64,000 nt of DNA, taken from contig NZ_FIZX01000002.1 in NCBI RefSeq assembly GCF_900055185.1, positions 624,586 to 688,585 of the forward strand, given 5' to 3'. The notes under the pieces were generated by a model. It saw only the letters and a program-made list of their open reading frames with translations, was not told where the DNA came from and did no database searches. The DNA comes from Grimontia celer. Lineage in GTDB: Bacteria; Pseudomonadota; Gammaproteobacteria; Enterobacterales; Vibrionaceae. Made by a program: the position numbers and the translations under genes. This document shows positions 18,424 to 26,523 of this stretch, one piece after another; position 1 is the stretch's first letter; every line of letters starts with the position of its first letter.

Positions 18424-18535
18424 CCGTACCTAATACACTGAATTAGAGCAAATGTATCAATCATTAGGGGTTATACAGAACATTATGTTGCAATAATTGT
18501 CAGGTCAGAACATATTGGAATTGTTTTAGTTTTTA

Positions 18536-18907
18536 ATGAGTAAGATGACAATGGAACCAAGACAACTTATTGAAAAGTGGGTAGACGCCTTTAACAAAGG
18601 TGATGCTGAAATGATTGCTGAGTTCTATGCGGAAAGCGCAGTGAACCATCAAGTGGCCAACGAACCAGTTGTTGGTAAATCAGCAATCAAACAAATGTTC
18701 GCCAATGAGTTTTCTGCTGCTGAGATGGTCTGTATTGTGGAGAACATTTTCCAAGATGGTGATTGGGCAATGTTGGAATGGAAAGACCCGATCGGTTTGC
18801 GTGGCTGTGGATTCTTCCAGTTTGAGGATGGACTCATCGTTTTCCAGCGTGGTTATTGGGATAAGCTGAGTTTCTTAAAAGCTCACAATTTACCTATTCC
18901 AAACTAA
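18536..18907 (+). CDS. SnoaL/NTF2-like fold protein
   Basis: A 123-residue protein with the cone-like NTF2 fold signature: an initial helix E-K-W-V-D-A-F-N-K-G-D-A-E, then F-Y-A-E-S-A-V-N-H and a conserved G-K-S-A-I-K turn. Such proteins are polyketide cyclases, ketosteroid isomerases or uncharacterised ligand binders, and the function here is not clear. The start codon has no strong ribosome binding site, and ATGs at 18545 and 18551 are alternatives. It is a single gene with no obvious operon partner. Confidence 0.8.
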   Translation: MSKMTMEPRQLIEKWVDAFNKGDAEMIAEFYAESAVNHQVANEPVVGKSAIKQMFANEFSAAEMVCIVENIFQDGDWAMLEWKDPIGLRGCGFFQFEDGLIVFQRGYWDKLSFLKAHNLPIPN

Positions 18908-19014
18908 TAACTGGGATTCATGGTGATAATGAGATGATTTAAGTGGTAAAGGATGACTACTTATTCACGTTTTAATTAAGGTGCTCAGCACAATCGGCTA
19001 ACGAAAGGAAAATC

Positions 19015-19359
19015 ATGAAAGTACATTATCTGGAAATTGTCACTACTGATGCTGAATCAGTATGTAAGGCATACGAGGCGACTAATAAGATCACCTTTAG
19101 TGAACCGGAACCGTTACTTGGCGGTGCTCGAACGAGTGTATTGGCGGATGGAACGATGGTTGGTGTCAGAGGACAATTGCGCGAAAATGAAACTCCGGTT
19201 GTGCGCCCATACTGGTTAGTGGAAGACATTGAAAAAGCGATTGCAGATGTTGAAGCGAATGGCGCTGAAGTTGCCGTTCCTCCAATGGAAATCCCCGGCA
19301 AGGGGAAATTTGCCATTTACATTCTGAGCTCTGTTGAGCACGGTTTTTGGCAAATTTAG
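19015..19359 (+). CDS. VOC (glyoxalase/bleomycin resistance fold) protein
   Basis: A 114-residue vicinal-oxygen-chelate fold protein. The N-terminal H-Y-L-E-I strand and the later V-R-P-Y-W-L-V-E-D-I-E-K-A-I-A-D-V-E-A-N-G-A-E strand-helix unit are typical of the VOC fold. Family members are lyases, dioxygenases or resistance proteins, and metal ligands cannot be assigned with confidence. AAAGGA precedes the ATG. It stands alone. Confidence 0.82.
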   Translation: MKVHYLEIVTTDAESVCKAYEATNKITFSEPEPLLGGARTSVLADGTMVGVRGQLRENETPVVRPYWLVEDIEKAIADVEANGAEVAVPPMEIPGKGKFAIYILSSVEHGFWQI

Positions 19360-19490
19360 CAAAGTGATAGAGCGGATATCTTTCTTCTGAATGAGAAGGA
19401 CTCCTGCGCTCCACATTTTTTTTACATCGCATCAGTTAAATTGATTTCTATAGCAACGAAGGTGGCTAACTCTATCCCCAAAGAGGTGTT

Positions 19491-20672
19491 ATGAAATCCA
19501 GATACTCAAACTATTTGAAGCCGGCAATTGTTGTGTTGGCAGGAGCATTCCTGACAACAGGCTGTTTGCTGGCACCTGATGAGCCTCTATATCGCACATC
19601 AGAGAAATTGCCTGAGTATGAGCAAACGTCGTTTGAGGAATATGTTAAGGACACCAAACTTTGGCTGGAGCAAAACCGGGTCTTTTTGACGGACGATAAG
19701 CAAACAGAAATTGATGCAAATACGCCGTTTGAGCTTGCTCCAAAGGACCAAGTCACGCCGACTAAAGGCGTACTTTTTGTGCACGGGCTTGGTGATTCTC
19801 CATTCTATTTCAGAGATATTGCCAACGCTCTCTCTGAGCAGGGCTTTCTGGTTAGAACCGTTTTACTTCCCGGTCATGGCTCGCGTCCCGGTGACCTGAT
19901 ACTGCCAACCTTTGATGATTGGAAGCGGGTGGTTCAGCACCATGCTGAGCTACTTGCAAACGATGTCGATGAAGTTTGGTTGGGCGGTTTCTCGACGGGT
20001 GCAAACCTCGTAACGGCTTATGCTGCTCAACATGATGATATTGATGGTCTGCTGTTGTTCTCTCCGGCCATGGCACCAAAAGATTCTCTTCATGTGATTG
20101 CCCCAGTGGCCAACTATTTCCTAGATTGGCTGGATGTTGATCCGCATGAAGACAACTACACCCGTTACGCGACCTTGGCCACAAACGGTGCAGCTTTGTT
20201 TTCTGAATCGGTCAGTGAAGTGAATGATCAGCTATCAGAAAAGCCATATCGCAAGCCTGTACTGATTGTCATCAGCGAGAGCGACAGCGTGTTGGATTCC
20301 GCTGAAACCATTGACCTGTTTAAATCAAGCTTTCTTCATCCTCAAAGTCGGTTTGTATGGTACGGGGACGGGGAAATCACAGGAGACACACGCATTATCT
20401 CTTTGGCTTCATCCATTCCAGAGCAACGAATCAGTACGTTTTCTCACATGAGTGTGTTGTTCTCTCCAACCAATGACTACTACGGCAAAAATGGTAGCCA
20501 ATTGGTTTGTGACAACGGTCAGAGTGAGGAAGCGGAAAAAGCGTGTCCTAATAGCGACGAACTTTGGTATTCCAGTTATGACTATCTGGAACAAGGTAAA
20601 ATCCATGCCCGTTTGACGTGGAATCCCTATTTTTCAGAGTTAGCAAAAACCATTGGAACCGTGACAAAGTAA
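19491..20672 (+). CDS. Lipoprotein alpha/beta hydrolase
   Basis: A 393-residue serine hydrolase predicted to be lipid-anchored: the signal peptide ends in the lipobox T-T-G-C at about residues 22-25. The alpha/beta hydrolase core begins with V-H-G-L-G-D-S-P (oxyanion region), and the nucleophile is S168 in G-F-S-T-G. It resembles monoacylglycerol lipase/carboxylesterase-like S33 proteins, so an ester or lipid substrate in the periplasm or outer membrane is likely. Four cysteines in the last quarter may form disulfides. AGAGGTG precedes the start. Confidence 0.87.
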   Translation: MKSRYSNYLKPAIVVLAGAFLTTGCLLAPDEPLYRTSEKLPEYEQTSFEEYVKDTKLWLEQNRVFLTDDKQTEIDANTPFELAPKDQVTPTKGVLFVHGLGDSPFYFRDIANALSEQGFLVRTVLLPGHGSRPGDLILPTFDDWKRVVQHHAELLANDVDEVWLGGFSTGANLVTAYAAQHDDIDGLLLFSPAMAPKDSLHVIAPVANYFLDWLDVDPHEDNYTRYATLATNGAALFSESVSEVNDQLSEKPYRKPVLIVISESDSVLDSAETIDLFKSSFLHPQSRFVWYGDGEITGDTRIISLASSIPEQRISTFSHMSVLFSPTNDYYGKNGSQLVCDNGQSEEAEKACPNSDELWYSSYDYLEQGKIHARLTWNPYFSELAKTIGTVTK

Positions 20673-20748
20673 GCGCGTCTCGTTGCCAATGGCGTGTGCA
20701 GCATGGAATAATCCTGCGCATTATTCAAACCACAATAACTGTGAATTT

Positions 20749-20994
20749 ATGACTGACAAAATTGATATCATCAGCACCCTCGAAGAGCTGGAAACCTTCC
20801 TTATCGCCATTGAAAGCGGTGGTCTGGGACTGACGGGTGTAGCGGGTGTTGCGCTGGCAACCAACAATGCAACGGGTCAACCGTTTCTCGCGGTGCTGGA
20901 TGATAAACATCAACTGATCCTTGCGCGCGACGTAACCCCTGAAGTGTTTGAGACTGGCAAAGATCTGGTTCGTTACGGACCGAAAAAGCATTAA
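20749..20994 (+). CDS. Conserved small hypothetical protein
   Basis: An 81-residue soluble protein with no recognised domain. It is acidic at the N-terminus with a glycine-rich middle (G-G-L-G-L-T-G-V-A-G-V). The ATG at 20749 was taken as start because the 22 codons before it read as non-coding. The binding site is weak. It ends before a large palindromic terminator. Confidence 0.6.
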   Translation: MTDKIDIISTLEELETFLIAIESGGLGLTGVAGVALATNNATGQPFLAVLDDKHQLILARDVTPEVFETGKDLVRYGPKKH

Positions 20995-21040
20995 TTCCTG
21001 ATGTAGGAAGTTCGCTTTCACCAAAGATCAACAGCCCCTA

Positions 21041-21074
21041 ACAACAAACGCCCTCAATTGAGGGCGTTTGTTGT
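21041..21074. terminator. Bidirectional terminator, perfect 34-bp palindrome
   Basis: ACAACAAACGCCCTCAA and its exact complement meet without a loop. It separates the small hypothetical gene from convergent fumC. Confidence 0.8.
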
Positions 21075-21130
21075 CCGGAGTCTAACTGCTGTTCCGGTAT
21101 TTCAGCAAGTGAAGGTAGTGCTTTGAGTTA

Positions 21131-22519
21131 TTATTCTGCCAACCCACCTTGGGTGAGCTGGGTAGGGTCGAGCAAGCGCGTTAACGTTTCTCTGTCTAAA
21201 TCTGTCTCTTCTTTCGCAACATCAATGATGGCTCGACCTTCTTTGTATGCCTTTTTGGCGATTTCTGCCGCTTTCAGGTAGCCAATCACGGGGTTGAGTG
21301 CCGTGACCAAAATGGGGTTTTTCGCCAGCGCAACATCCAGATTTTCTTTCCTGACCGTGAACGTGAAAATGGCTTTGTCTGCGAGTGCACGCGAACTGTT
21401 ACTGAGCAGTTCAATACTCTCCAACACATTATGAGCAATCACCGGAAGCATCACGTTAAGCTGGAAGTTGCCAGATTGGCCAGCCACGGTGACGGTGGCG
21501 TCGTTGCCAATTACCTGTGCTGCTGCCATGGCTGCGGCTTCAGGAATCACGGGGTTAACTTTGCCCGGCATGATGGAAGAGCCTGGTTGTAAGCCTTGAA
21601 GCTCAATTTCTCCTAATCCTGCCAATGGACCGGAGTTCATCCAACGTAGATCATTGGCAATCTTCATAATGGCGACAGCAGCCGTCTTGAGTTGGCCAGA
21701 CAAGGCAACCATGGCGTCTTGACTGCTGAGGTTGAAGAAGAAGTTTTCGCTGGCTTCAAACTGCGTGCCTGTCGCTTGCGAAAGGTTATGGGCGAAGGCA
21801 GAGGCAAATCGTGGATCTGCATTAATACCCGTACCAACGGCAGTTCCACCTTGAGCGAGAGCCTTAACGGCTTCCAGGCAGCGCTCAATGCCTTGTTTGG
21901 CATGCTCAACCTGGAACTGCCAGCCACCGAGTTCCTGATCAAAGGTCACTGGCATCGCATCCATCAAATGAGTGCGCCCTGTTTTGACTACGGCACCGAT
22001 ATCTTCGCGCTTCATATGCAGTGTATGGGAGAGATGCGCCAAAGATGGTAGAAGGTGCTTTTCAATCGTTAAGGCGGCGCTAACTTGAATAGCCGTAGGG
22101 ACAACGTCATTGCTGCTTTGGCCCATATTTACATGATCATTTGGACTAACAACATCGCCAAGCTTGGCGCTGGCGAGCGTCGCAATCACTTCATTGGCAT
22201 TCATGTTAGAACTGGTGCCCGAACCGGTTTGAAACACATCGACAGGAAACTGATCTAGGTGTTCACCATCAATGATCTCTTGGGCAGCGTCAGAGATTGA
22301 TTCAGCAATGTCACCTTGCAGCAAACCCAGCTGTGCATTGGTGATAGCAGCGGTCTGCTTAATGTATGCCAAGGCCTGAATAAAAGTGGCTGGCATGGTG
22401 TGTCGACTGAACTGGAAGTTGTCGACAGCGCGCTGAGTTTGTGCTTGGTAGAGGGCATCGGCAGGAACGCGAATTTCCCCCATGCTGTCTTTCTCTGTTC
22501 TGAATTCTTGGGTAGTCAT
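21131..22519 (-). CDS. fumC: Class II fumarate hydratase (FumC)
   Basis: A cytoplasmic, iron-independent fumarase that interconverts fumarate and malate in the TCA cycle. The 462-residue length and motifs are canonical: T-G-S-G-T-S-S-N-M-N-A-N-E, G-R-T-H-L-M-D-A-M-P, and the fumarase/aspartase signature G-S-S-I-M-P-G-K-V-N-P carrying the catalytic serine. Seventeen bases upstream lies a FagA-like gene with an excellent Fur box before it. FumC would therefore be induced under iron starvation to replace Fe-S fumarases, as in the fagA-fumC operon of Pseudomonas. Confidence 0.97.
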   Translation of the reverse strand: MTTQEFRTEKDSMGEIRVPADALYQAQTQRAVDNFQFSRHTMPATFIQALAYIKQTAAITNAQLGLLQGDIAESISDAAQEIIDGEHLDQFPVDVFQTGSGTSSNMNANEVIATLASAKLGDVVSPNDHVNMGQSSNDVVPTAIQVSAALTIEKHLLPSLAHLSHTLHMKREDIGAVVKTGRTHLMDAMPVTFDQELGGWQFQVEHAKQGIERCLEAVKALAQGGTAVGTGINADPRFASAFAHNLSQATGTQFEASENFFFNLSSQDAMVALSGQLKTAAVAIMKIANDLRWMNSGPLAGLGEIELQGLQPGSSIMPGKVNPVIPEAAAMAAAQVIGNDATVTVAGQSGNFQLNVMLPVIAHNVLESIELLSNSSRALADKAIFTFTVRKENLDVALAKNPILVTALNPVIGYLKAAEIAKKAYKEGRAIIDVAKEETDLDRETLTRLLDPTQLTQGGLAE

Positions 22520-22536
22520 ACAGGGTCCTTTTGCCT

Positions 22537-22917
22537 TTAATCCAATGGTGCCTGAAGGCGTTGTAATTCGAGTTGTAGTGAGAGGAATCTCTGTTCCCCG
22601 CCATGGCGGCGTTTATAAAACCGTTTGAGAGCAATCAGAGGCTCGTGAATCATGTTCAGGCACACGTGGCGGAATTGCTGTGATCGCTCGGGGTCGCGGA
22701 TGGCTTCAATCATTGCGAAATAAATCTGACGCAGATACAGCTCGGCGAGCAGCGGGCTTTCGTTTTCTGCGCCTAACTCATGGTAGGAAGCGAGCGTGAC
22801 ACCAGACTGAATGAAGTGGTAAACCACATCAGGCTCATAGCCCCAGACAATGTCTGAACTATTAAACCTTTCCAACGACTGAAAATACTCTGTGTATAAA
22901 AACGTTCTGTCGATCAT
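22537..22917 (-). CDS. FagA-like protein, fumC operon
   Basis: A 126-residue protein of unknown biochemical role. Its size, helical character and C-terminal pattern (P-L-I-A-L-K-R-F, then a leucine-rich helix) resemble the Fur-associated FagA protein encoded before fumC in Pseudomonas. The match is from memory and position, not a firm alignment. The ATG at 22917 has AGGG eight bases upstream. A longer frame to 23148 would run through the trxC terminator and is rejected. The Fur box ends 24 bases before this start, so the fagA-like-fumC pair should be Fur-repressed. Confidence 0.65.
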   Translation of the reverse strand: MIDRTFLYTEYFQSLERFNSSDIVWGYEPDVVYHFIQSGVTLASYHELGAENESPLLAELYLRQIYFAMIEAIRDPERSQQFRHVCLNMIHEPLIALKRFYKRRHGGEQRFLSLQLELQRLQAPLD

Positions 22918-22940
22918 GTACCGGCCCTGATTTATTTCTG

Positions 22941-22959
22941 GATAATGATAATTATTATC
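22941..22959. promoter_or_regulatory. Fur box before fagA-like/fumC operon
   Basis: GATAATGATAATTATTATC matches the Fur consensus at 18 of 19 positions. It lies 24 bases upstream of the first gene. Confidence 0.85.
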
Positions 22960-23026
22960 ATTTAATGTTTTTGATAACAACCCCTTGGTTTTTGTCGTTA
23001 TTGAGGGTTTCGGTGCAATCGAAACG

Positions 23027-23050
23027 AAAAAGGGGCGCTTTAGCGCCCCT
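23027..23050 (-). terminator. Intrinsic terminator after trxC
   Basis: On the minus strand, GGGGCGC-TAAA-GCGCCCC is followed by T5. It insulates trxC from the Fur-controlled operon downstream. Confidence 0.9.
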
Positions 23051-23071
23051 CGGTATGGATAGTGAAATGAG

Positions 23072-23500
23072 TTAGATAGTCTGGGATAACCAGCCGTTGA
23101 ACTCATTTTGTGGCAGCGCACCGTTGATTTGCTGGGCCATCTTGCCATCCTTGAACACCATAATGGTCGGGATGCTGCGGATTCGATATTTCGCTGCCAA
23201 CGCTTGCTGCTCTTCCGTGTTTACTTTCACGAAGATAGCGTCTTCTTGCTTACCTTTTGCGGTGGCCTCAAATACTGGCGCGAATCCCTGACATGGGCCA
23301 CACCAAGGTGCCCAAAAATCAATAACCACAGGCTTACCAGAAGCGAGCAGTGCGTCCATATTGTCATCAGTGCCTTCAATCGGTTTTCCTGTTAGCAGCG
23401 AAGACTTACAAATACCGCAGCTTGGATTCTCATCAACGCGCTCAGCTGGAATGCGATTCAGCTTATTACAATGTGGACAACGCACGGTTAATGTACTCAT
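23072..23500 (-). CDS. trxC: Thioredoxin 2 (TrxC)
   Basis: A 142-residue cytoplasmic disulfide reductase. The N-terminal zinc domain has two C-x-x-C pairs (C8/C11 and C28/C31) and the thioredoxin domain carries W-C-G-P-C with C67 and C70. The cis-proline motif S-I-P-T is present. TrxC works in oxidative stress and is often under OxyR, but no site was identified. Located between the LysR gene and the fumC operon, with its own terminator. Confidence 0.96.
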   Translation of the reverse strand: MSTLTVRCPHCNKLNRIPAERVDENPSCGICKSSLLTGKPIEGTDDNMDALLASGKPVVIDFWAPWCGPCQGFAPVFEATAKGKQEDAIFVKVNTEEQQALAAKYRIRSIPTIMVFKDGKMAQQINGALPQNEFNGWLSQTI

Positions 23501-23579
23501 TTTGAAAACCTTTCCTTTGATTTGCTTAGGTGTAGGTTATTCGTATCTGGTGTCTGAGGCTATTTCATTTCTCCTATCG

Positions 23580-24473
23580 TTAGGATTGGTTTTTCCTATC
23601 ATCAGCAAGTCGTGTTTTGCACAGTTCGTAAAATTCACAAGCCTGCGGTGAAAAATAGCGATCTTTCAGCCGTAAGATACCAATTTGTCTTTCCACATAA
23701 GGTGTTGTTAGAGGGAGCCAGCAGAGATCTTTCTCATCATCTGGGAAAGCGAGTTTAGGCAGGGTAGTAATGCCTATCCCAAGCTTTAAAACGGAAAACA
23801 GGGAAGTGATATTTTCGACGCTGTAACGTGCATTGGCAGCGAGCACATTGGCATGTGTTGGCTCAAGCAGCGTACAGGTACCATTTTTTACAAAAGGAAG
23901 CGCCACCAAATCCTGCCATTCGATGTTTCTTGCCTGCTGCGTTAGAGGGTGGTCCTTCAAACACACGACACCCAAAGGATCGGCCAGCAACGGTGTGAAT
24001 TCAATGCGTTCATCCTGAATATGAAGACAGTTTCCCAGCGCCAAATCTACTTCACCTGCGAGTAACCTTGCTTCGACACCGGCTGCGTTGTCATCCACCA
24101 GAGCGACATCTACATTCGGATGATTTTCTGTGTAGCTTGCAAGAATGGTAGGGATTAATTTGGCGGCGACAGAAGGAACGCTGGCAATTCTAACCTGACC
24201 TAACTGGCCTGCGGCGGCAGCGCAGAGGTCAGAGTTCAGCTCATCATAGAGCTTTAGGAACTGATTGATTTTAGGAAGACAGAATTCGCCAAAAGGGGTG
24301 AGCTTAGCCTTGTGTCCGGAATCAAACAGGGATTGCCCCAGTATCCTTTCAAGTTCTTTTACCGAGGTAGACAGTGCAGCCTGTGAACGATTGGCTTTTG
24401 AAGCCGCAGCGCGAAAACCACGCTGTTCTGCCACCAGAGAAAAGTGTTTCAACTGCTGCAGCTTGATATCCAT
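23580..24473 (-). CDS. LysR-family transcriptional regulator
   Basis: A 298-residue LysR regulator. The N-terminal winged helix-turn-helix (residues ~5-65, with A-A-S-K-A-N-R-S-Q-A-A-L-S as recognition region) is followed by a periplasmic-binding-protein-like effector domain. The ATG at 24473 gives the normal family start. It is divergent from the Rid-aldehyde dehydrogenase-dipeptidase-BCCT operon with 134 bases between start codons, so it is the probable regulator of that operon. The effector is unknown, presumably the betaine-like substrate or a catabolite. Confidence 0.9.
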   Translation of the reverse strand: MDIKLQQLKHFSLVAEQRGFRAAASKANRSQAALSTSVKELERILGQSLFDSGHKAKLTPFGEFCLPKINQFLKLYDELNSDLCAAAAGQLGQVRIASVPSVAAKLIPTILASYTENHPNVDVALVDDNAAGVEARLLAGEVDLALGNCLHIQDERIEFTPLLADPLGVVCLKDHPLTQQARNIEWQDLVALPFVKNGTCTLLEPTHANVLAANARYSVENITSLFSVLKLGIGITTLPKLAFPDDEKDLCWLPLTTPYVERQIGILRLKDRYFSPQACEFYELCKTRLADDRKNQS

Positions 24474-24570
24474 GTGCTCCAAATCTCCCTCTGAAAAGTG
24501 ATAAATAAAACTGAACAATTGAAAAAAATTAACCGTTCGTTTTATCAAGAATTGTAAGGCAGACTTTAAT

Positions 24571-24587
24571 CAATTGTTAATAAATTG
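24571..24587. promoter_or_regulatory. Candidate LysR operator
   Basis: CAATT-N7-AATTG, an interrupted dyad of the size LysR proteins bind, lies in the divergent intergenic region 20 bases before the Rid gene start. Confidence 0.4.
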
Positions 24588-24607
24588 ACAAAGAGAGTCT
24601 GAATTCA

Positions 24608-25012
24608 ATGTTGCCTCAAGATAATCACCCTGCAGAAAAATCCGTGATTAAAACAGATCTGTTTGCCTCAAAAGCGCCCCTTGAGTGGGCGATAGGGCAT
24701 AACGGCACGCTCTACACTGCTCAAATCCCGATTGATAGCCAAGGTCAGCTGGTGGATGGCGGCATTGAAGCACAGACCCGTCAAACCATGGATAACCTGA
24801 TGCACACGCTTGAAAGCGCAGGCGTGACCAGTTCAGCGGTCCTGCAAGTGCTGATTTACGTCACCGACCGTAGTTACCTTGCAACCGTCAATCAGGTGTA
24901 CGGCGAATACTTTAATGCGCCATACCCCAACCGTGCGGCCATGGTGGTGGCGGGTTTAGCGAGGGAAGGTATGTTGGTGGAACTGGTTGTCTACGCCGCG
25001 CTTCCCCAATAA
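24608..25012 (+). CDS. RidA family protein (Arg-containing)
   Basis: A 134-residue Rid protein. Unlike the paralogue at 17464, this one keeps the arginine in P-N-R-A-A-M-V-V and ends with the L-V-E-L-V-V-Y-A strand, so it may be an active enamine/imine deaminase. As first gene of the catabolic operon it could clear imines formed during oxidation of an N-containing substrate. The aldehyde dehydrogenase starts 40 bases later. Confidence 0.88.
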   Translation: MLPQDNHPAEKSVIKTDLFASKAPLEWAIGHNGTLYTAQIPIDSQGQLVDGGIEAQTRQTMDNLMHTLESAGVTSSAVLQVLIYVTDRSYLATVNQVYGEYFNAPYPNRAAMVVAGLAREGMLVELVVYAALPQ

Positions 25013-25052
25013 CGAATGAATTTGAAATAATAATGAGATCAAGGAGTTAAGG

Positions 25053-26501
25053 ATGAGCCTGAACAGAGAGAACGCACTCTACATCGGTGGGGAGTGGTGT
25101 CAGGGAACGCGCACGGTTGCCAACATTAACCCATCTAACATTTCCGAGTCTTTGGGGGACTTTGCGCAAGCCAGCCAAGCTCAGGTTTATCAGGCGATTG
25201 CCTGTGCCCGTGAAGCACAACCAGTGTGGGCGAAAACGCCGTTGGAGCAAAAACAGAAAGTACTGCAATCCATTGGCGATGAGCTGATTGCTCGCTGTGA
25301 TGATTTGGGGCGTTTGCTTTCCAGTGAAGAAGGCAAGCCTTTTGCTGAAGGTCGTGGGGAGATTTACCGTGCGGGGCAATTCTTCCAATACTACGCGGCG
25401 GAAGTGCTGCGCCAAATGGGTGAAATGGCCGAGTCTGTGCGTCCCGGCGTTCAGGTCGAAGTTACTCGTGAAGCAGTCGGCGTGGTCGCGATCATTTCGC
25501 CATGGAACTTCCCGACGGCGACCGCCTCTTGGAAAATCGCGCCAGCGCTGGCATTTGGCAACAGCGTAATTTGGAAGCCTGCCAACCTGACACCGGCAAG
25601 TGCCGTGGCATTGGCAGACATCATTCATCGTTCAGGGCTGCCAGCAGGGGTGTTTAACCTGGTGCTGGGGTCGGGCTCTGAAGTGGGCGATACCCTGATC
25701 CACAGCAGCGAAATCGATGCTGTCAGCTTCACGGGTTCAGTAGATGTAGGCCGAAAAGTAGCAGCAGCGACGGCGCCTAACTTTGTTCGCTGCCAGCTTG
25801 AGATGGGCAGTAAGAATGCCCTTGTTATTGCCGAAGACGCGGACATCAACATCGCCGTAGAAGCAACCATAGCCGGCTCATTCTCTGGGACAGGTCAGAA
25901 GTGTACCGCGTCCTCCCGCCTTATCGTCCTTGATAACGTTCATGATGCTTACGTTGAAGCACTTTCCGCGCGTATGCAGCAACTGAAAGTTGGACATGCG
26001 TTGGAAGACGGCGTGTTTATGGGGCCAGTCGTCGATGAGCGCCAACTCTCTTCAAACCTGAAATGGGTGGAGAGAGCCCATGAATTGGGTGCGGAACTTG
26101 TCACTGGTGGTGAGCGTTTAACACTTGAAAACGACGGCTACTACATGGCACCGACCTTGTTCATCAATACCCAGAATGATTGGGACATCAATCAGGAAGA
26201 GCTATTCGCTCCTATGGCCTGTGTTCAGCGTGTCGGCTCTCTGGAAGAGGCCATCGCCAAAGTGAATGAAACCCGTTTTGGCCTGACTGCGGGGATTGTG
26301 ACATCCAGCCTTCGCAGCAGCGCCCTCTTTAAACAGCAAGCCCAAACCGGTTGTGTGATGGTGAACCTGCCAACGGCAGGTACTGATTACCACGTACCGT
26401 TTGGCGGCCGTAAGGAATCCAGCTTTGGGCCGCGTGAGCAGGGCCAATATGCACGCGATTTCTACACCATCGTAAAAACGGCTTACCAGCGCGCTTACTA
26501 A
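25053..26501 (+). CDS. NAD(P)-dependent aldehyde dehydrogenase (ketoglutarate-semialdehyde DH-like)
   Basis: An ALDH-superfamily enzyme of 482 residues. The catalytic cysteine is C284 in G-Q-K-C-T-A, the general base E250 in L-E-M-G-S-K-N, and N152 lies in P-W-N-F-P. Overall it resembles alpha-ketoglutaric semialdehyde dehydrogenases used in hydroxyproline and sugar-acid breakdown more than betaine aldehyde dehydrogenases, but specificity cannot be read from the sequence. AAGGAG precedes the start. Its operon mates are a Rid protein, an M19 peptidase-like protein and a BCCT transporter, suggesting oxidation of an aldehyde from an imported quaternary amine. Confidence 0.9.
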   Translation: MSLNRENALYIGGEWCQGTRTVANINPSNISESLGDFAQASQAQVYQAIACAREAQPVWAKTPLEQKQKVLQSIGDELIARCDDLGRLLSSEEGKPFAEGRGEIYRAGQFFQYYAAEVLRQMGEMAESVRPGVQVEVTREAVGVVAIISPWNFPTATASWKIAPALAFGNSVIWKPANLTPASAVALADIIHRSGLPAGVFNLVLGSGSEVGDTLIHSSEIDAVSFTGSVDVGRKVAAATAPNFVRCQLEMGSKNALVIAEDADINIAVEATIAGSFSGTGQKCTASSRLIVLDNVHDAYVEALSARMQQLKVGHALEDGVFMGPVVDERQLSSNLKWVERAHELGAELVTGGERLTLENDGYYMAPTLFINTQNDWDINQEELFAPMACVQRVGSLEEAIAKVNETRFGLTAGIVTSSLRSSALFKQQAQTGCVMVNLPTAGTDYHVPFGGRKESSFGPREQGQYARDFYTIVKTAYQRAY

Positions 26502-26523
26502 TTGAACAGGGTAGGGACAGCTT

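Noticed and set aside
16964..19359. Run of small stand-alone enzymes resembling integron cassette cargo
   Set aside because: No attC-like sites recur between the genes. The hairpins at 18393 and 21041 lack the attC core layout, three genes form an operon with overlaps, and no integrase is present.
22918..23148. N-terminal extension of the FagA-like protein
   Set aside because: It would run back through the Fur box and the trxC terminator into trxC. The ATG at 22917 has a good ribosome binding site.
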